NCBI GenBank assembly: GCA_903830725.1
Contig: CAIKVH010000143.1
Coordinates: forward strand, 1 to 43,833
DNA from: an uncultured Burkholderiales bacterium
Lineage (GTDB): Bacteria > Pseudomonadota > Gammaproteobacteria > Burkholderiales > Burkholderiaceae_C
Length of the DNA: 43,833 bases
Direction: 5' to 3'
A model generated the notes under the pieces. The model was not told where the DNA came from and did no database searches. It saw only the letters and a list, made by a program, of their open reading frames with translations. The position numbers and the translations under genes are program-made. Shown one piece after another: positions 1-7,093 of the stretch; the first letter of the stretch is position 1, and each line of letters opens with the position of its first letter.

Positions 1-80
1 TATAAAATTCTTAGCTACTAATAAATAACGTACCAGTTATTTTCAATCTAATTTGAATTACAGATTTTAGGATCAATACA

Positions 81-641
81 ATGCTAGGCACCTCATCGAC
101 GATTTTTAACCCTGTTATCTGTAATTTATTAACTCGTATAAATCCTTCTTCAATTCTTGAACTTGGCTGCGGGCAAGGGAAACTAGCAGATTTAATTAAA
201 GAATCAAATTTATTGCCAAAATTAACTGCAGTTCAAAAACTATTTTCAACATCTGATCTAACGCACCTAACTTCTAAAGGTTACAACAATATTATTGATT
301 CAGATATCCTTGAATATTTCAAGGAAGGCTTTGATGAGGAATATGATCTAACAGTTGTAATGGATGTAATTGAACACTTTCTTCGCTCGGATGCCATATC
401 CATAATTGATTTTGCTTTATACCGCTCGAAATGGTTACTTCTCATCTGGCCATCCAAACACCCGCAAAGTGGGGCTTCTAACAAATTTGACAGGCACCGG
501 ACTTCTTTTGAATTAAACACACTCTCAAACCTCTTTGACGTTGCATATTATGAGCAAAGAGGATTTGCCCAGGTAAATTACCTCCACAAATACCACTTGT
601 GTATTCTTAGAGGTCACATGAATAGTTCCAACTTTAACTAA
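81..641 (+). CDS. Class I SAM-dependent methyltransferase-like protein
   Basis: This 186-residue protein carries a nucleotide-binding motif, ILELGCGQGKL (about residues 25-35), which matches motif I of Rossmann-fold SAM methyltransferases. An acidic stretch, DLTVVMDVIEHF (about residues 89-100), matches the post-motif seen in Methyltransf_11/23-type enzymes. The substrate cannot be read from the sequence. The start is an ATG with AGGA about 9 bases upstream. The gene is strikingly AT-rich compared with the core genes further right, and an ISL3-type transposase remnant begins directly after its stop. Both suggest it is part of acquired DNA. It is a little short for the fold, so the C-terminus could be truncated. 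Family assignment is fairly sure; the role is unknown. Confidence 0.75.
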   Translation: MLGTSSTIFNPVICNLLTRINPSSILELGCGQGKLADLIKESNLLPKLTAVQKLFSTSDLTHLTSKGYNNIIDSDILEYFKEGFDEEYDLTVVMDVIEHFLRSDAISIIDFALYRSKWLLLIWPSKHPQSGASNKFDRHRTSFELNTLSNLFDVAYYEQRGFAQVNYLHKYHLCILRGHMNSSNFN

Positions 642-644
642 CTA

Positions 645-810
645 TCTTCCCACGAGGGGTTTCTCACTAAAATGGAGATGATGCCCAGACGTGCTTATGG
701 ATTCAAGAATTTCAACAACTACAGGCTACGTGTCTTGGCGCACTGTGGTTGGAATGGAATAATAAACCGTGTTTAATAAGATGCCCATCCCACGTTAATG
801 GTGGAGAGCC
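645..810 (+). mobile_element. ISL3-family insertion sequence remnant (transposase C-terminus plus terminal inverted repeat)
   Basis: Read in the frame ending at the TAA of 774-776, this stretch encodes RRAYGFKNFNNYRLRVLAHC followed by GWNG. That is the typical C-terminal tail of ISL3-family transposases. About ten bases after the stop, 784-810 reads on the minus strand as GGCTCTCCACCATTAACGTG and continues with GGATG. This resembles the GGCTCT...CCATT...GTGGG ends I recall for ISL3 elements. Only the right end of the element is present, with no start codon or catalytic DDE region, so it is a dead fragment. The recognition is from memory of the family, not from a search. Confidence 0.72.
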
Positions 811-841
811 TGTTGTGCAATGTAATAATTACTGTAATTAA

Positions 842-935
842 TGGTGCCCGAGGCCGGAATCGAACCGGCACGCCCGCTATTAACGAAAGCGGCGGATTTT
901 AAGTCCGCTGTGTCTACCAATTTCACCACTCGGGC
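842..935 (-). tRNA. tRNA-Leu (anticodon UAA)
   Basis: The minus strand folds into a class II tRNA. The acceptor arm GCCCGAG pairs perfectly with CTCGGGC, followed by discriminator A and an encoded CCA. The anticodon loop, GACTTAAAATC, gives anticodon TAA. There is a long variable arm as expected for Leu, and a TTCGATTC T-loop. The 3' end faces the ISL3 remnant, whose inverted repeat ends about 31 bases away, so this tRNA may mark an integration site. Confidence 0.96.
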
Positions 936-1152
936 ACTGTAATAAGTATTTTAGCCTATTTTTACTGAGAGATATTGGCGTAGTTGTTGGGTGATAGCCC
1001 CATAGTATTGTCAATATGGACTGTTAGGAATTAGTCAAGAACACAGGACAACCAAATAAATTCATCTGACTTAGGGACGGGCTTTACATCTAAAGCGCTT
1101 TCATATTGGGATAGTGCGGGATAAGAAAATCCCATTTGAATAGCAAATTCGT

Positions 1153-2271
1153 TTACTGAGGGATCTCTTGTTCGATGAGCTGAATACGTTTCCCGTTATT
1201 GTCTGCGGGTATAACGCGTGTGCCTTGAAAATAAATTTGAAATTTTGAAAAATCCGGACTAGCAATTTGCCAAGGTCCTTTTCCGTAAACGCTGATACTG
1301 TGGTCTTTGGCGACAGTAACCGTTGATTTCTTTCCGGTGCCGTCTACAACGCAGGCAATACCTTTTTCAGTTGTGGTGAAGTAAACGTAGTTACCGACTT
1401 TTGTGGGAGCGGGGGACATGGTTACTGGCGCGTCTGATCCAAGCAGTTGACAGGGGTCACTTGGGCTGTTTGCAGAGTTTGTGGCCTCAGAGGTTTTTGT
1501 TTTTACTGCACTATCGTTGGCAGCAATAGCCGTTGAGGCGGGCGCAGGTGAAGAGGAGGGTGAGGAAGAAGGTGAGGCAGAAGGTGAGGAAACTGTAGGG
1601 GCTGCAGCAGTTGCACGTGAAGGGGTAGGGCCAACGACTGTTAAACTTGTATCAACTGTACTCTTGGTATTTGGGAGTGTTGCTTTGTTTGGATCGGAAA
1701 CTTGAGCCGTCGGTTCAACTCCTGGTACTGAGTTTTTGACGAGATTCGACAAGTCTGACACCACATAAGGATTAATTTGTTCTTTTATATCTTTTGTGAG
1801 CGGCGTAACGATCTCTGTATTTGAGTCTTGACCAGTTGAGTCCCAAGGACTTATGTACAAAATCACGATACCAATAAAAATAACCCCTGCTCCCCAAGCC
1901 ATCGCGCTAGGGCTTTTCTTGGTGTAAACAGGAGAGGGCAAAATGTTTTTTGCGCGGCCCCCTTTGTTGGATAGGCGCACAATCTCTTCAATGACATTTT
2001 TAGGGCGAGGGGTCTCTTGGGCGTGCGGTGATGAATCGTTTGATTGAGAGCTTAGAGAATCTAACGCAGTAGCTCTTGCGGGATCTATAACGCGCAGTAC
2101 ACGTTTGATCGCTTGCATCTTAATCTCAGAAGAGTAAAAAAGATGGCTTCCACCGTTCTCCAATTGTTTGAGTTGGGGTATCGATAAGCTTGTGACCTTT
2201 GCAAGCTCACTGAATTCCATCTGCGCCTTTTCACGCAGCTCTTTGATCTCATGTGGCTCTGGAATCGACAT
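1153..2271 (-). CDS. RodZ-like helix-turn-helix membrane protein
   Basis: The 372-residue protein has the RodZ architecture. An N-terminal Cro/CI-like helix-turn-helix occupies about residues 5-65. A single membrane span (AWGAGVIFIGIVILYI) lies at about 124-140. A long Ser/Pro/Ala/Thr-rich linker follows, and a C-terminal beta domain (about 285-365) contains CVVDGTGKKSTVTVAKDHSI, similar to DUF4115. RodZ proteins anchor MreB and shape the cell. However, the neighbours here are not the usual ispG/hisS, so it may be a paralogue with another role. The linker includes an SSPS-type segment coded by 12-bp direct repeats. Stand-alone transcription is likely: tRNA-Leu lies downstream on the same strand and about 350 bases without a gene lie upstream. 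Confidence 0.62.
   Translation of the reverse strand: MSIPEPHEIKELREKAQMEFSELAKVTSLSIPQLKQLENGGSHLFYSSEIKMQAIKRVLRVIDPARATALDSLSSQSNDSSPHAQETPRPKNVIEEIVRLSNKGGRAKNILPSPVYTKKSPSAMAWGAGVIFIGIVILYISPWDSTGQDSNTEIVTPLTKDIKEQINPYVVSDLSNLVKNSVPGVEPTAQVSDPNKATLPNTKSTVDTSLTVVGPTPSRATAAAPTVSSPSASPSSSPSSSPAPASTAIAANDSAVKTKTSEATNSANSPSDPCQLLGSDAPVTMSPAPTKVGNYVYFTTTEKGIACVVDGTGKKSTVTVAKDHSISVYGKGPWQIASPDFSKFQIYFQGTRVIPADNNGKRIQLIEQEIPQ
1547..1594. repeat. Degenerate 12-bp tandem repeat in the RodZ-like linker
   Basis: Four adjacent units begin with GGTGA on the plus strand (1547, 1559, 1571, 1583) and differ at a few positions. On the coding minus strand they give a repeated Ser/Pro segment. The unit length is a multiple of three, so copy changes keep the frame. 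Confidence 0.7.
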
Positions 2272-2618
2272 AGGAATAGATACTCAATGGGGAAAGTTAA
2301 CTCAAAGGAAAGTTGTCTATCGGCATCTTTTATTTAATCTCTGTTGATCCGCTGTATTCAAAATTCTTTTGCCAATCAACACCGCGAAATAAAAAGACTC
2401 CTATAAATATAGCATGCTTTTGCGTTTGTCTGTCAGTCCCGTAGACACTGAATAATCTCGCTAGTACTGGTTAATCCTAATAACTGGGATTGAGATTAAG
2501 TCTGTGTAATGCTTTGGGAGTATGCGCATCTCTCAAAGTGTTCAGAAGCTATGGATCGCTACTACGGCTTAAAAAAATTGGTTCTTCGTTAAATTAACTG
2601 TGATTATTATCTTGAGTA
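2272..2618. other. Intergenic region without recognisable gene
   Basis: These 347 AT-rich bases separate the RodZ-like gene from the polysaccharide deacetylase gene. I see no coding frame with family similarity and no tRNA. The only symmetry found is a weak 5-bp inverted repeat (AATCC/GGATT near 2473-2491). It probably holds the promoter of the RodZ-like gene and the 3' end of the deacetylase transcript. Confidence 0.5.
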
Positions 2619-3476
2619 TTAAGACCTATTGGTCGATTTAATCCAAGACCTGAAGCGGGGATGGTTTGTTAAGGAGTCAAAACAAAATCCCTTGTCTATC
2701 AACCCTGTTATGAGGGGCTCTAAGACGGTTGGGGCCCAGGGGTCTTGGCGAGACCAAATTCCCAAATGGGCCATTAATATGTCCCCTGACTTTATGTTTT
2801 TAAGGGCCCGCTCAAGTAGTAAAGCATTTGGATAAATCTTACTATCAAGCTCATCACCTAAGAACCCTGCTGTTGCCCAGTCTACGTGCTCAAATCCGCA
2901 TGCTTTGGCAACACTCAGCAACTGAGGGGAGACCTTGCCCCCAGGTGCCCTAAAGAGGGGTAAGGGCTCAACTCCAGTAATGTCTTTTAACCGAGAGTTT
3001 GATTTTTTTAACTCTTCGCAGTACTCCTTTGCTCCCCAGTTTAATTTATGGCCCTTCAAAGGCCCCGAACTAGGTTGAAACGTAAAGCGGTTGTCTGGTA
3101 AATCCGAACGCCAATAGACATGGTCAAATGTGTGAGAGGCAAAAGTGTTTCCAATCGCTGCTTCAGCCTTCCACCAGGGCGCCCACGTATCCCCGAGACT
3201 ACCGTCCCCTTTTTTAGTGGGCTCTTGGGCTGCAAAGTATGTGACCCGTACGTTGTGTCTCCTTAGAGTTTCAGAAATAAGGGGGGCAACTTCCATGTGC
3301 CCTGTATCAAATGTTAAATAAATTGGTTTTGAACAAGAATTGATTTGTATGTTGTTTTGTCCATCAGCATGTAAGTTGCTCGGAATATTCGGTTGCGCCC
3401 ACACGTTGCTGAAATGGCTACTAAAGATCCAGAAAAGGAGCAGAGCTCCTATGTGCAAATTAAATACGAGCCGCAT
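2619..3476 (-). CDS. Secreted polysaccharide deacetylase (NodB-homology domain)
   Basis: This 285-residue protein starts with a signal peptide (hydrophobic segment LHIGALLLFWIFSSHFSNVWA) and continues into a NodB fold of the carbohydrate esterase 4 type. Visible motifs are LTFDTGH (motif 1), ASHTFDH (motif 2, metal-binding His), LFRAPGG (motif 3) and ILMAHLG near the end. Such enzymes remove acetyl groups from chitin-like, peptidoglycan or exopolysaccharide substrates in the periplasm; the actual substrate is unknown. The second Asp of the classical TFDDG, a metal ligand, is Thr here. I recall the same in related betaproteobacterial proteins. The start overlaps the end of the upstream beta-propeller gene by 17 bases, so the two are translationally coupled. 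Confidence 0.85.
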   Translation of the reverse strand: MRLVFNLHIGALLLFWIFSSHFSNVWAQPNIPSNLHADGQNNIQINSCSKPIYLTFDTGHMEVAPLISETLRRHNVRVTYFAAQEPTKKGDGSLGDTWAPWWKAEAAIGNTFASHTFDHVYWRSDLPDNRFTFQPSSGPLKGHKLNWGAKEYCEELKKSNSRLKDITGVEPLPLFRAPGGKVSPQLLSVAKACGFEHVDWATAGFLGDELDSKIYPNALLLERALKNIKSGDILMAHLGIWSRQDPWAPTVLEPLITGLIDKGFCFDSLTNHPRFRSWIKSTNRS

Positions 3477-4488
3477 GTTCTAGCGTCCAAATACCGTGGG
3501 GGGATTTACCGACTTTTATTTGTCGGATTAACTTTCCACTTTCAATATCTACAACACTCATACGGCCGATCCAACGCGAGGAGATAAAAAGCGTTTTTTG
3601 ATCCGCTGATACCTCCATGCAATCGGGTCCACCAGGGGCCTTAATTTCTTTGACAACTTTTAAAGTCGTATAGTCAATGAGGCTGATGGTATTTGAGACT
3701 CGGTTGCTCACAAAGATATGCTTTGAGTCTCCCAGTGCACGAAAAGCATGGGCACCTTCACCGGTTGGGATAGACTGGACCAATTGGGCGGGATTTTTTG
3801 TTATATCAAAAACTTGAACTTCACGGCCCCCCGTGAGTCCAACCAGTAAGTGCTTGCCATCTGGTGTGCCAAAGACATCGGCCGGTAGTGAGCCCGTTTT
3901 TATACGCCATTTGATGGTCTGTGTATTCAAATCAACTGCAACCAACTCATCACTGTCTTGCATACTTGTATAAACAGTGCTGCTATCGGCACTAATCCAA
4001 AGGTGACTTGGAGTCTTAGAGGAAGGAATTCTTTTAACAATCGATAAATCTTGCCCGTTCCAACTGTAAATATCAATATGATTCAGACGGTTGCCGACTG
4101 TCACGAACCATTTCATATCGGGCGAGAAACGAAGTTGATAGGGGTCTAAAGTGTGTTTAATAACTCTTTGGACTTCTGCAGTTTTAGGGTCAATAAAGGT
4201 AAGTGAATCACTACCTGCGTTCGCCACAATGACAGATTTCTCGTCAGGGGTAAGATACAGATGGTGAGGCTCTTTGCCGGTTGGTATTTTCTTGATTTCG
4301 TGCCAATCATGGGAATCGATCACACTGACATTTGCATCTAATGAATTCAAAACAAAAATAGGAAGTCCAGTCGCCCATGCAGCATTCATTTGGATTATTA
4401 CCATAGCGGTGCAACTTGCAATTCTGAGCCAAGATAGCTTTATCGTCTTTTGGGTAGGCATTGAATTGGAGGGTGTATTTTTATTCAA
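3460..4488 (-). CDS. Periplasmic YVTN/YncE-like beta-propeller protein
   Basis: The protein has an N-terminal hydrophobic signal ending near AWATG. Repeated blades of about 40 residues follow, containing elements such as ANAGSDSLTFIDPKTAEV, VSNRVSNTISLIDYTTLKVV and ISSRWIGRMSVVDIESGKLI. These are characteristic of YVTN-family seven-bladed propellers such as YncE. No catalytic motif is visible; such proteins usually bind ligands or partners. The frame opens with a TTG codon at 4488, and an ATG ten codons in (4461) is an equally good start just ahead of the signal peptide. Overlap with the deacetylase gene suggests a joint role at the cell envelope, possibly exopolysaccharide handling; that is inference. 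Confidence 0.8.
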   Translation of the reverse strand: MNKNTPSNSMPTQKTIKLSWLRIASCTAMVIIQMNAAWATGLPIFVLNSLDANVSVIDSHDWHEIKKIPTGKEPHHLYLTPDEKSVIVANAGSDSLTFIDPKTAEVQRVIKHTLDPYQLRFSPDMKWFVTVGNRLNHIDIYSWNGQDLSIVKRIPSSKTPSHLWISADSSTVYTSMQDSDELVAVDLNTQTIKWRIKTGSLPADVFGTPDGKHLLVGLTGGREVQVFDITKNPAQLVQSIPTGEGAHAFRALGDSKHIFVSNRVSNTISLIDYTTLKVVKEIKAPGGPDCMEVSADQKTLFISSRWIGRMSVVDIESGKLIRQIKVGKSPHGIWTLEHAARI

Positions 4489-4696
4489 AAGTAGTTTCTC
4501 TGGTGAATCACTAAAGACAGGGCTAAATAGTGGTGAGTTGTGCGGGGATAGCCCGCCCGGGGATTGTAATTTGAAACTGAATGTTGAATTTGATCTGCGT
4601 CATTCGCAAAGCTTGTGGTCGTTCTTTTAGGGGTATCAAATTTACTGGTTTGGCTTTGGATCAAGACGTTATCGATCAAGTTCAAAAAAGATCATA

Positions 4697-5533
4697 TTAC
4701 ACAAAAAGGGCGTCAATTTCTTGCTTAGACAGCCAACGCCACTCACCCTCGAAGAGGTCGGGAGGTATAACTAAGTTGCCAATTTGAGAGCGGTGGAGTT
4801 TTGTGACCTTATGTCCCGTCGCTGCCAACATTCGTTTGACTTGGTGATATTTCCCCTGAGTCAAAGTGAGTTTGAGTGTAAATTCACCCGTTAATTCCGC
4901 CTTTTGTGCCACTACTAATTCATACTCATCTTTTAGTTGAACGCCTTTAACTAGCTTGTCGCAGACACTTTGCTCAAGCGGGTCCTCTGTGCGCACTTCA
5001 TATATCTTAGGAACGTGGTGGCGGGGAGAGCTCATTTTGTGTATGAATTGACCATCATCGGACAAAAGCAGCAAACCCGTTGTGTCTTGGTCAAGTCGAC
5101 CGACCGCTTGAACCCCAGGACTAGACCCTTTTCTTGGCCGTTGTCTAAGGGGACTAGGCAAAAGGGTGTAAACGCTCGGCCAGTTGGAAGGTTTTTGTGA
5201 GCATTCGATCCCCATCGGCTTATTGAGTATCACATAAGCACTAGAGTGATAAAACCAGCGAACTTGTTCAACGCTGTAGGCAAGTCCTTCTAAACTGTTA
5301 AGTTGTGTTTTGTTCATGCCCTCACCCTTGTGCCCGGTCTCATTACTAGCGCCGTTCAGAGCACTCTCTAACAAATACTCTTCAATAGGCGAGTAGGGGT
5401 CTTTGTACGTAGCCAGTTGAAGTTGATGGGTTGTGTGAAGTGAGTTCAGCTGAAAAAAACCTTCCTCAACAAGTGCTATGCAGTGGCGACGGGTGCCGAA
5501 CCCTTGTGAGTAAAGTAAGTCAGCCGCGTTCAT
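4697..5533 (-). CDS. rsuA: Ribosomal small-subunit pseudouridine synthase, RsuA family
   Basis: The protein contains the RsuA/RluB catalytic motif AVGRLDQDTTGLLLL, with the catalytic Asp at about residue 148. An N-terminal S4-like segment (DLLYSQGFGTRRHCIALVEE) and VILNKPMGIECS also fit RsuA, which makes pseudouridine 516 in 16S rRNA. At 278 residues it is longer than the usual roughly 230, owing to an insertion between the S4-like part and the catalytic domain (about residues 45-90). Its ATG overlaps the TGA of the upstream CoA-transferase gene (ATGA), so the two are co-translated. No functional link between them is obvious. Confidence 0.87.
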   Translation of the reverse strand: MNAADLLYSQGFGTRRHCIALVEEGFFQLNSLHTTHQLQLATYKDPYSPIEEYLLESALNGASNETGHKGEGMNKTQLNSLEGLAYSVEQVRWFYHSSAYVILNKPMGIECSQKPSNWPSVYTLLPSPLRQRPRKGSSPGVQAVGRLDQDTTGLLLLSDDGQFIHKMSSPRHHVPKIYEVRTEDPLEQSVCDKLVKGVQLKDEYELVVAQKAELTGEFTLKLTLTQGKYHQVKRMLAATGHKVTKLHRSQIGNLVIPPDLFEGEWRWLSKQEIDALFV

Positions 5534-6861
5534 TGATGTTTGATTTGATCTGAGGAAGTTGTTAGAGGCAATTGGATCTTACCAATAATACCTCTAACTT
5601 CTAGAGCCTTGATTTGTTCATCGCTTAGTCCAATCTCACGCAGCACGCCAACCGTATGCTCGCCAAGTGAGGGTGCAGCGCTTCTAGTGCCTCCTGGGGT
5701 ACGTGATAACTTTGGGATGATTCCGGGCAGACCAATTTGTGTGCCGTCGTCAAGGGTTTGGTGAACAATCATCTCTCTTGCTTTGTAGTGGGGATCTTCT
5801 GCGATATCTTTCACCGTGTAGATTCGCCCACCCGGTACTTCTGCTTGGTCAAGTGCTTTAAGAACTTCATCACAGCTGAGTCCAAGTGTCCAAGCTTCAA
5901 TAGCTTTATCAATTTTCTTGGACTCTTTAACTCGCCCTTCGTTATGGGCGAGGGACTCGTCATCAGCCAGATCCTCTCTGCCGATTTTGCGCATCAAGCG
6001 TTTGAAAATACTATCCCCATTTCCTGCTATGAGTGCGTAGGCCCCATCGGCACAGAGGTAGGCGTTGCTGGGCGCTATGCCTGGCAGTTCGCTGCCTGCA
6101 GCAGCGCGCACGACATTAAATGCACTGTATTCGGGTAGCAAACTCTCCATGCAGTTGAAGACTGCCTCATACAGCGCAACATCAATGACTTGTCCCAGCC
6201 CGCTGCGTTGTCTCTCGTGCAGTGCCATCAAAATACCTATGACGCCGTGCAAGGAAGCTAAAGTGTCCCCAATACTTATTCCAACGCGAACGGGAACGCG
6301 CCCTGGTTCCGCGCTTAAGTGTCTAAGCCCTCCCATAGCCTCAGCCACAACGCCAAATCCAGGTTTATCGCGGTAGGGTCCCGTTTGTCCGTAGCCACTT
6401 ATTCTCAGGATGATGAGTTTAGGGTTGAGCTCTTGTAATACCTCAGGTCCAAGCCCCCAGCCCTCCATAGCGCCTGGGCGGAAATTCTCAATCAAAACAT
6501 CAGCACTTTGCGCCAATTGACGCACAATCTCCTGCGCCTCTTTTTGTTTCAGATCTAGAGTTAGTGATTTTTTGTTTCTGGATTGAATTTGCCACCAAAC
6601 GGAGGTGCCGTTTTTGATAAGTCTCCATTGACGAAGGGGATCCCCGCCCTTGGTGGGGGCGGACGGATCCTTTGCCGGCGGTTCGATCTTAATCACTTCA
6701 GCACCAAAATCGGCTAGCGTTTTCGCCGCAAAGGGCCCGGCGATCAATTGACCAAGCTCAATGATACGCAGTCCCTGTAACGGGCCTAACTGTGGCTTCA
6801 AAGCAGTGGCTATTTTTGGTGCGGCTTCAGATTTAAATTGATTTGACAAGATAACTCTCAA
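5530..6861 (-). CDS. CaiB/BaiF (family III) CoA-transferase
   Basis: This 443-residue protein matches family III CoA-transferases: GLRIIELGQLIAGPFAAKTL near residue 30, DFGAEVIKIEPP, NRNKK-like SRNKKSLTLDL, VLIENFRPGAMEGWGLG, and ISGYGQTGPYRDKPGFG. These enzymes move CoA between organic acids through covalent intermediates. The catalytic Asp of formyl-CoA transferase aligns with Gly170 here (KPGFGVVAEAMGG), whereas the second CoA-transferase in this window keeps the Asp. I believe subfamilies with GFG at this site are common among betaproteobacterial relatives. About 25 residues precede the conserved core. Substrates cannot be assigned. It is co-transcribed with the rsuA-like gene. Confidence 0.85.
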   Translation of the reverse strand: MRVILSNQFKSEAAPKIATALKPQLGPLQGLRIIELGQLIAGPFAAKTLADFGAEVIKIEPPAKDPSAPTKGGDPLRQWRLIKNGTSVWWQIQSRNKKSLTLDLKQKEAQEIVRQLAQSADVLIENFRPGAMEGWGLGPEVLQELNPKLIILRISGYGQTGPYRDKPGFGVVAEAMGGLRHLSAEPGRVPVRVGISIGDTLASLHGVIGILMALHERQRSGLGQVIDVALYEAVFNCMESLLPEYSAFNVVRAAAGSELPGIAPSNAYLCADGAYALIAGNGDSIFKRLMRKIGREDLADDESLAHNEGRVKESKKIDKAIEAWTLGLSCDEVLKALDQAEVPGGRIYTVKDIAEDPHYKAREMIVHQTLDDGTQIGLPGIIPKLSRTPGGTRSAAPSLGEHTVGVLREIGLSDEQIKALEVRGIIGKIQLPLTTSSDQIKHQ

Positions 6862-7093
6862 AGTGGTGAATGAAATGGGAGCAGGTCAGGATTTTGAGCC
6901 TATTTTGCAATGGGAAAATCCCTTAAATTACGGTGTTTGAAAGATTTGTGCAACCCCCCCTGGTCTTTTGTGTGAAGTGACTACATTGAATTAGGAGTGT
7001 ATTTTAGAATTATGCTTCGGGGGAGCCCTCGGAGTTTAACCAATGCCGCCCAAGAGTACATACAATAGGGCGTATTGAAGTGCAAAACCTTTT

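Noticed and set aside
1481-1705. Plus-strand open frame rich in Glu/Gly
   Set aside because: It is the reverse reading of the Ser/Pro repeat in the RodZ-like gene, with no ribosome-binding site or family match.
4485-4685. 66-residue minus-strand frame overlapping the propeller start by four bases
   Set aside because: The overlap looks operon-like, but composition is random, there is no family resemblance and no start signal, so chance is more likely.
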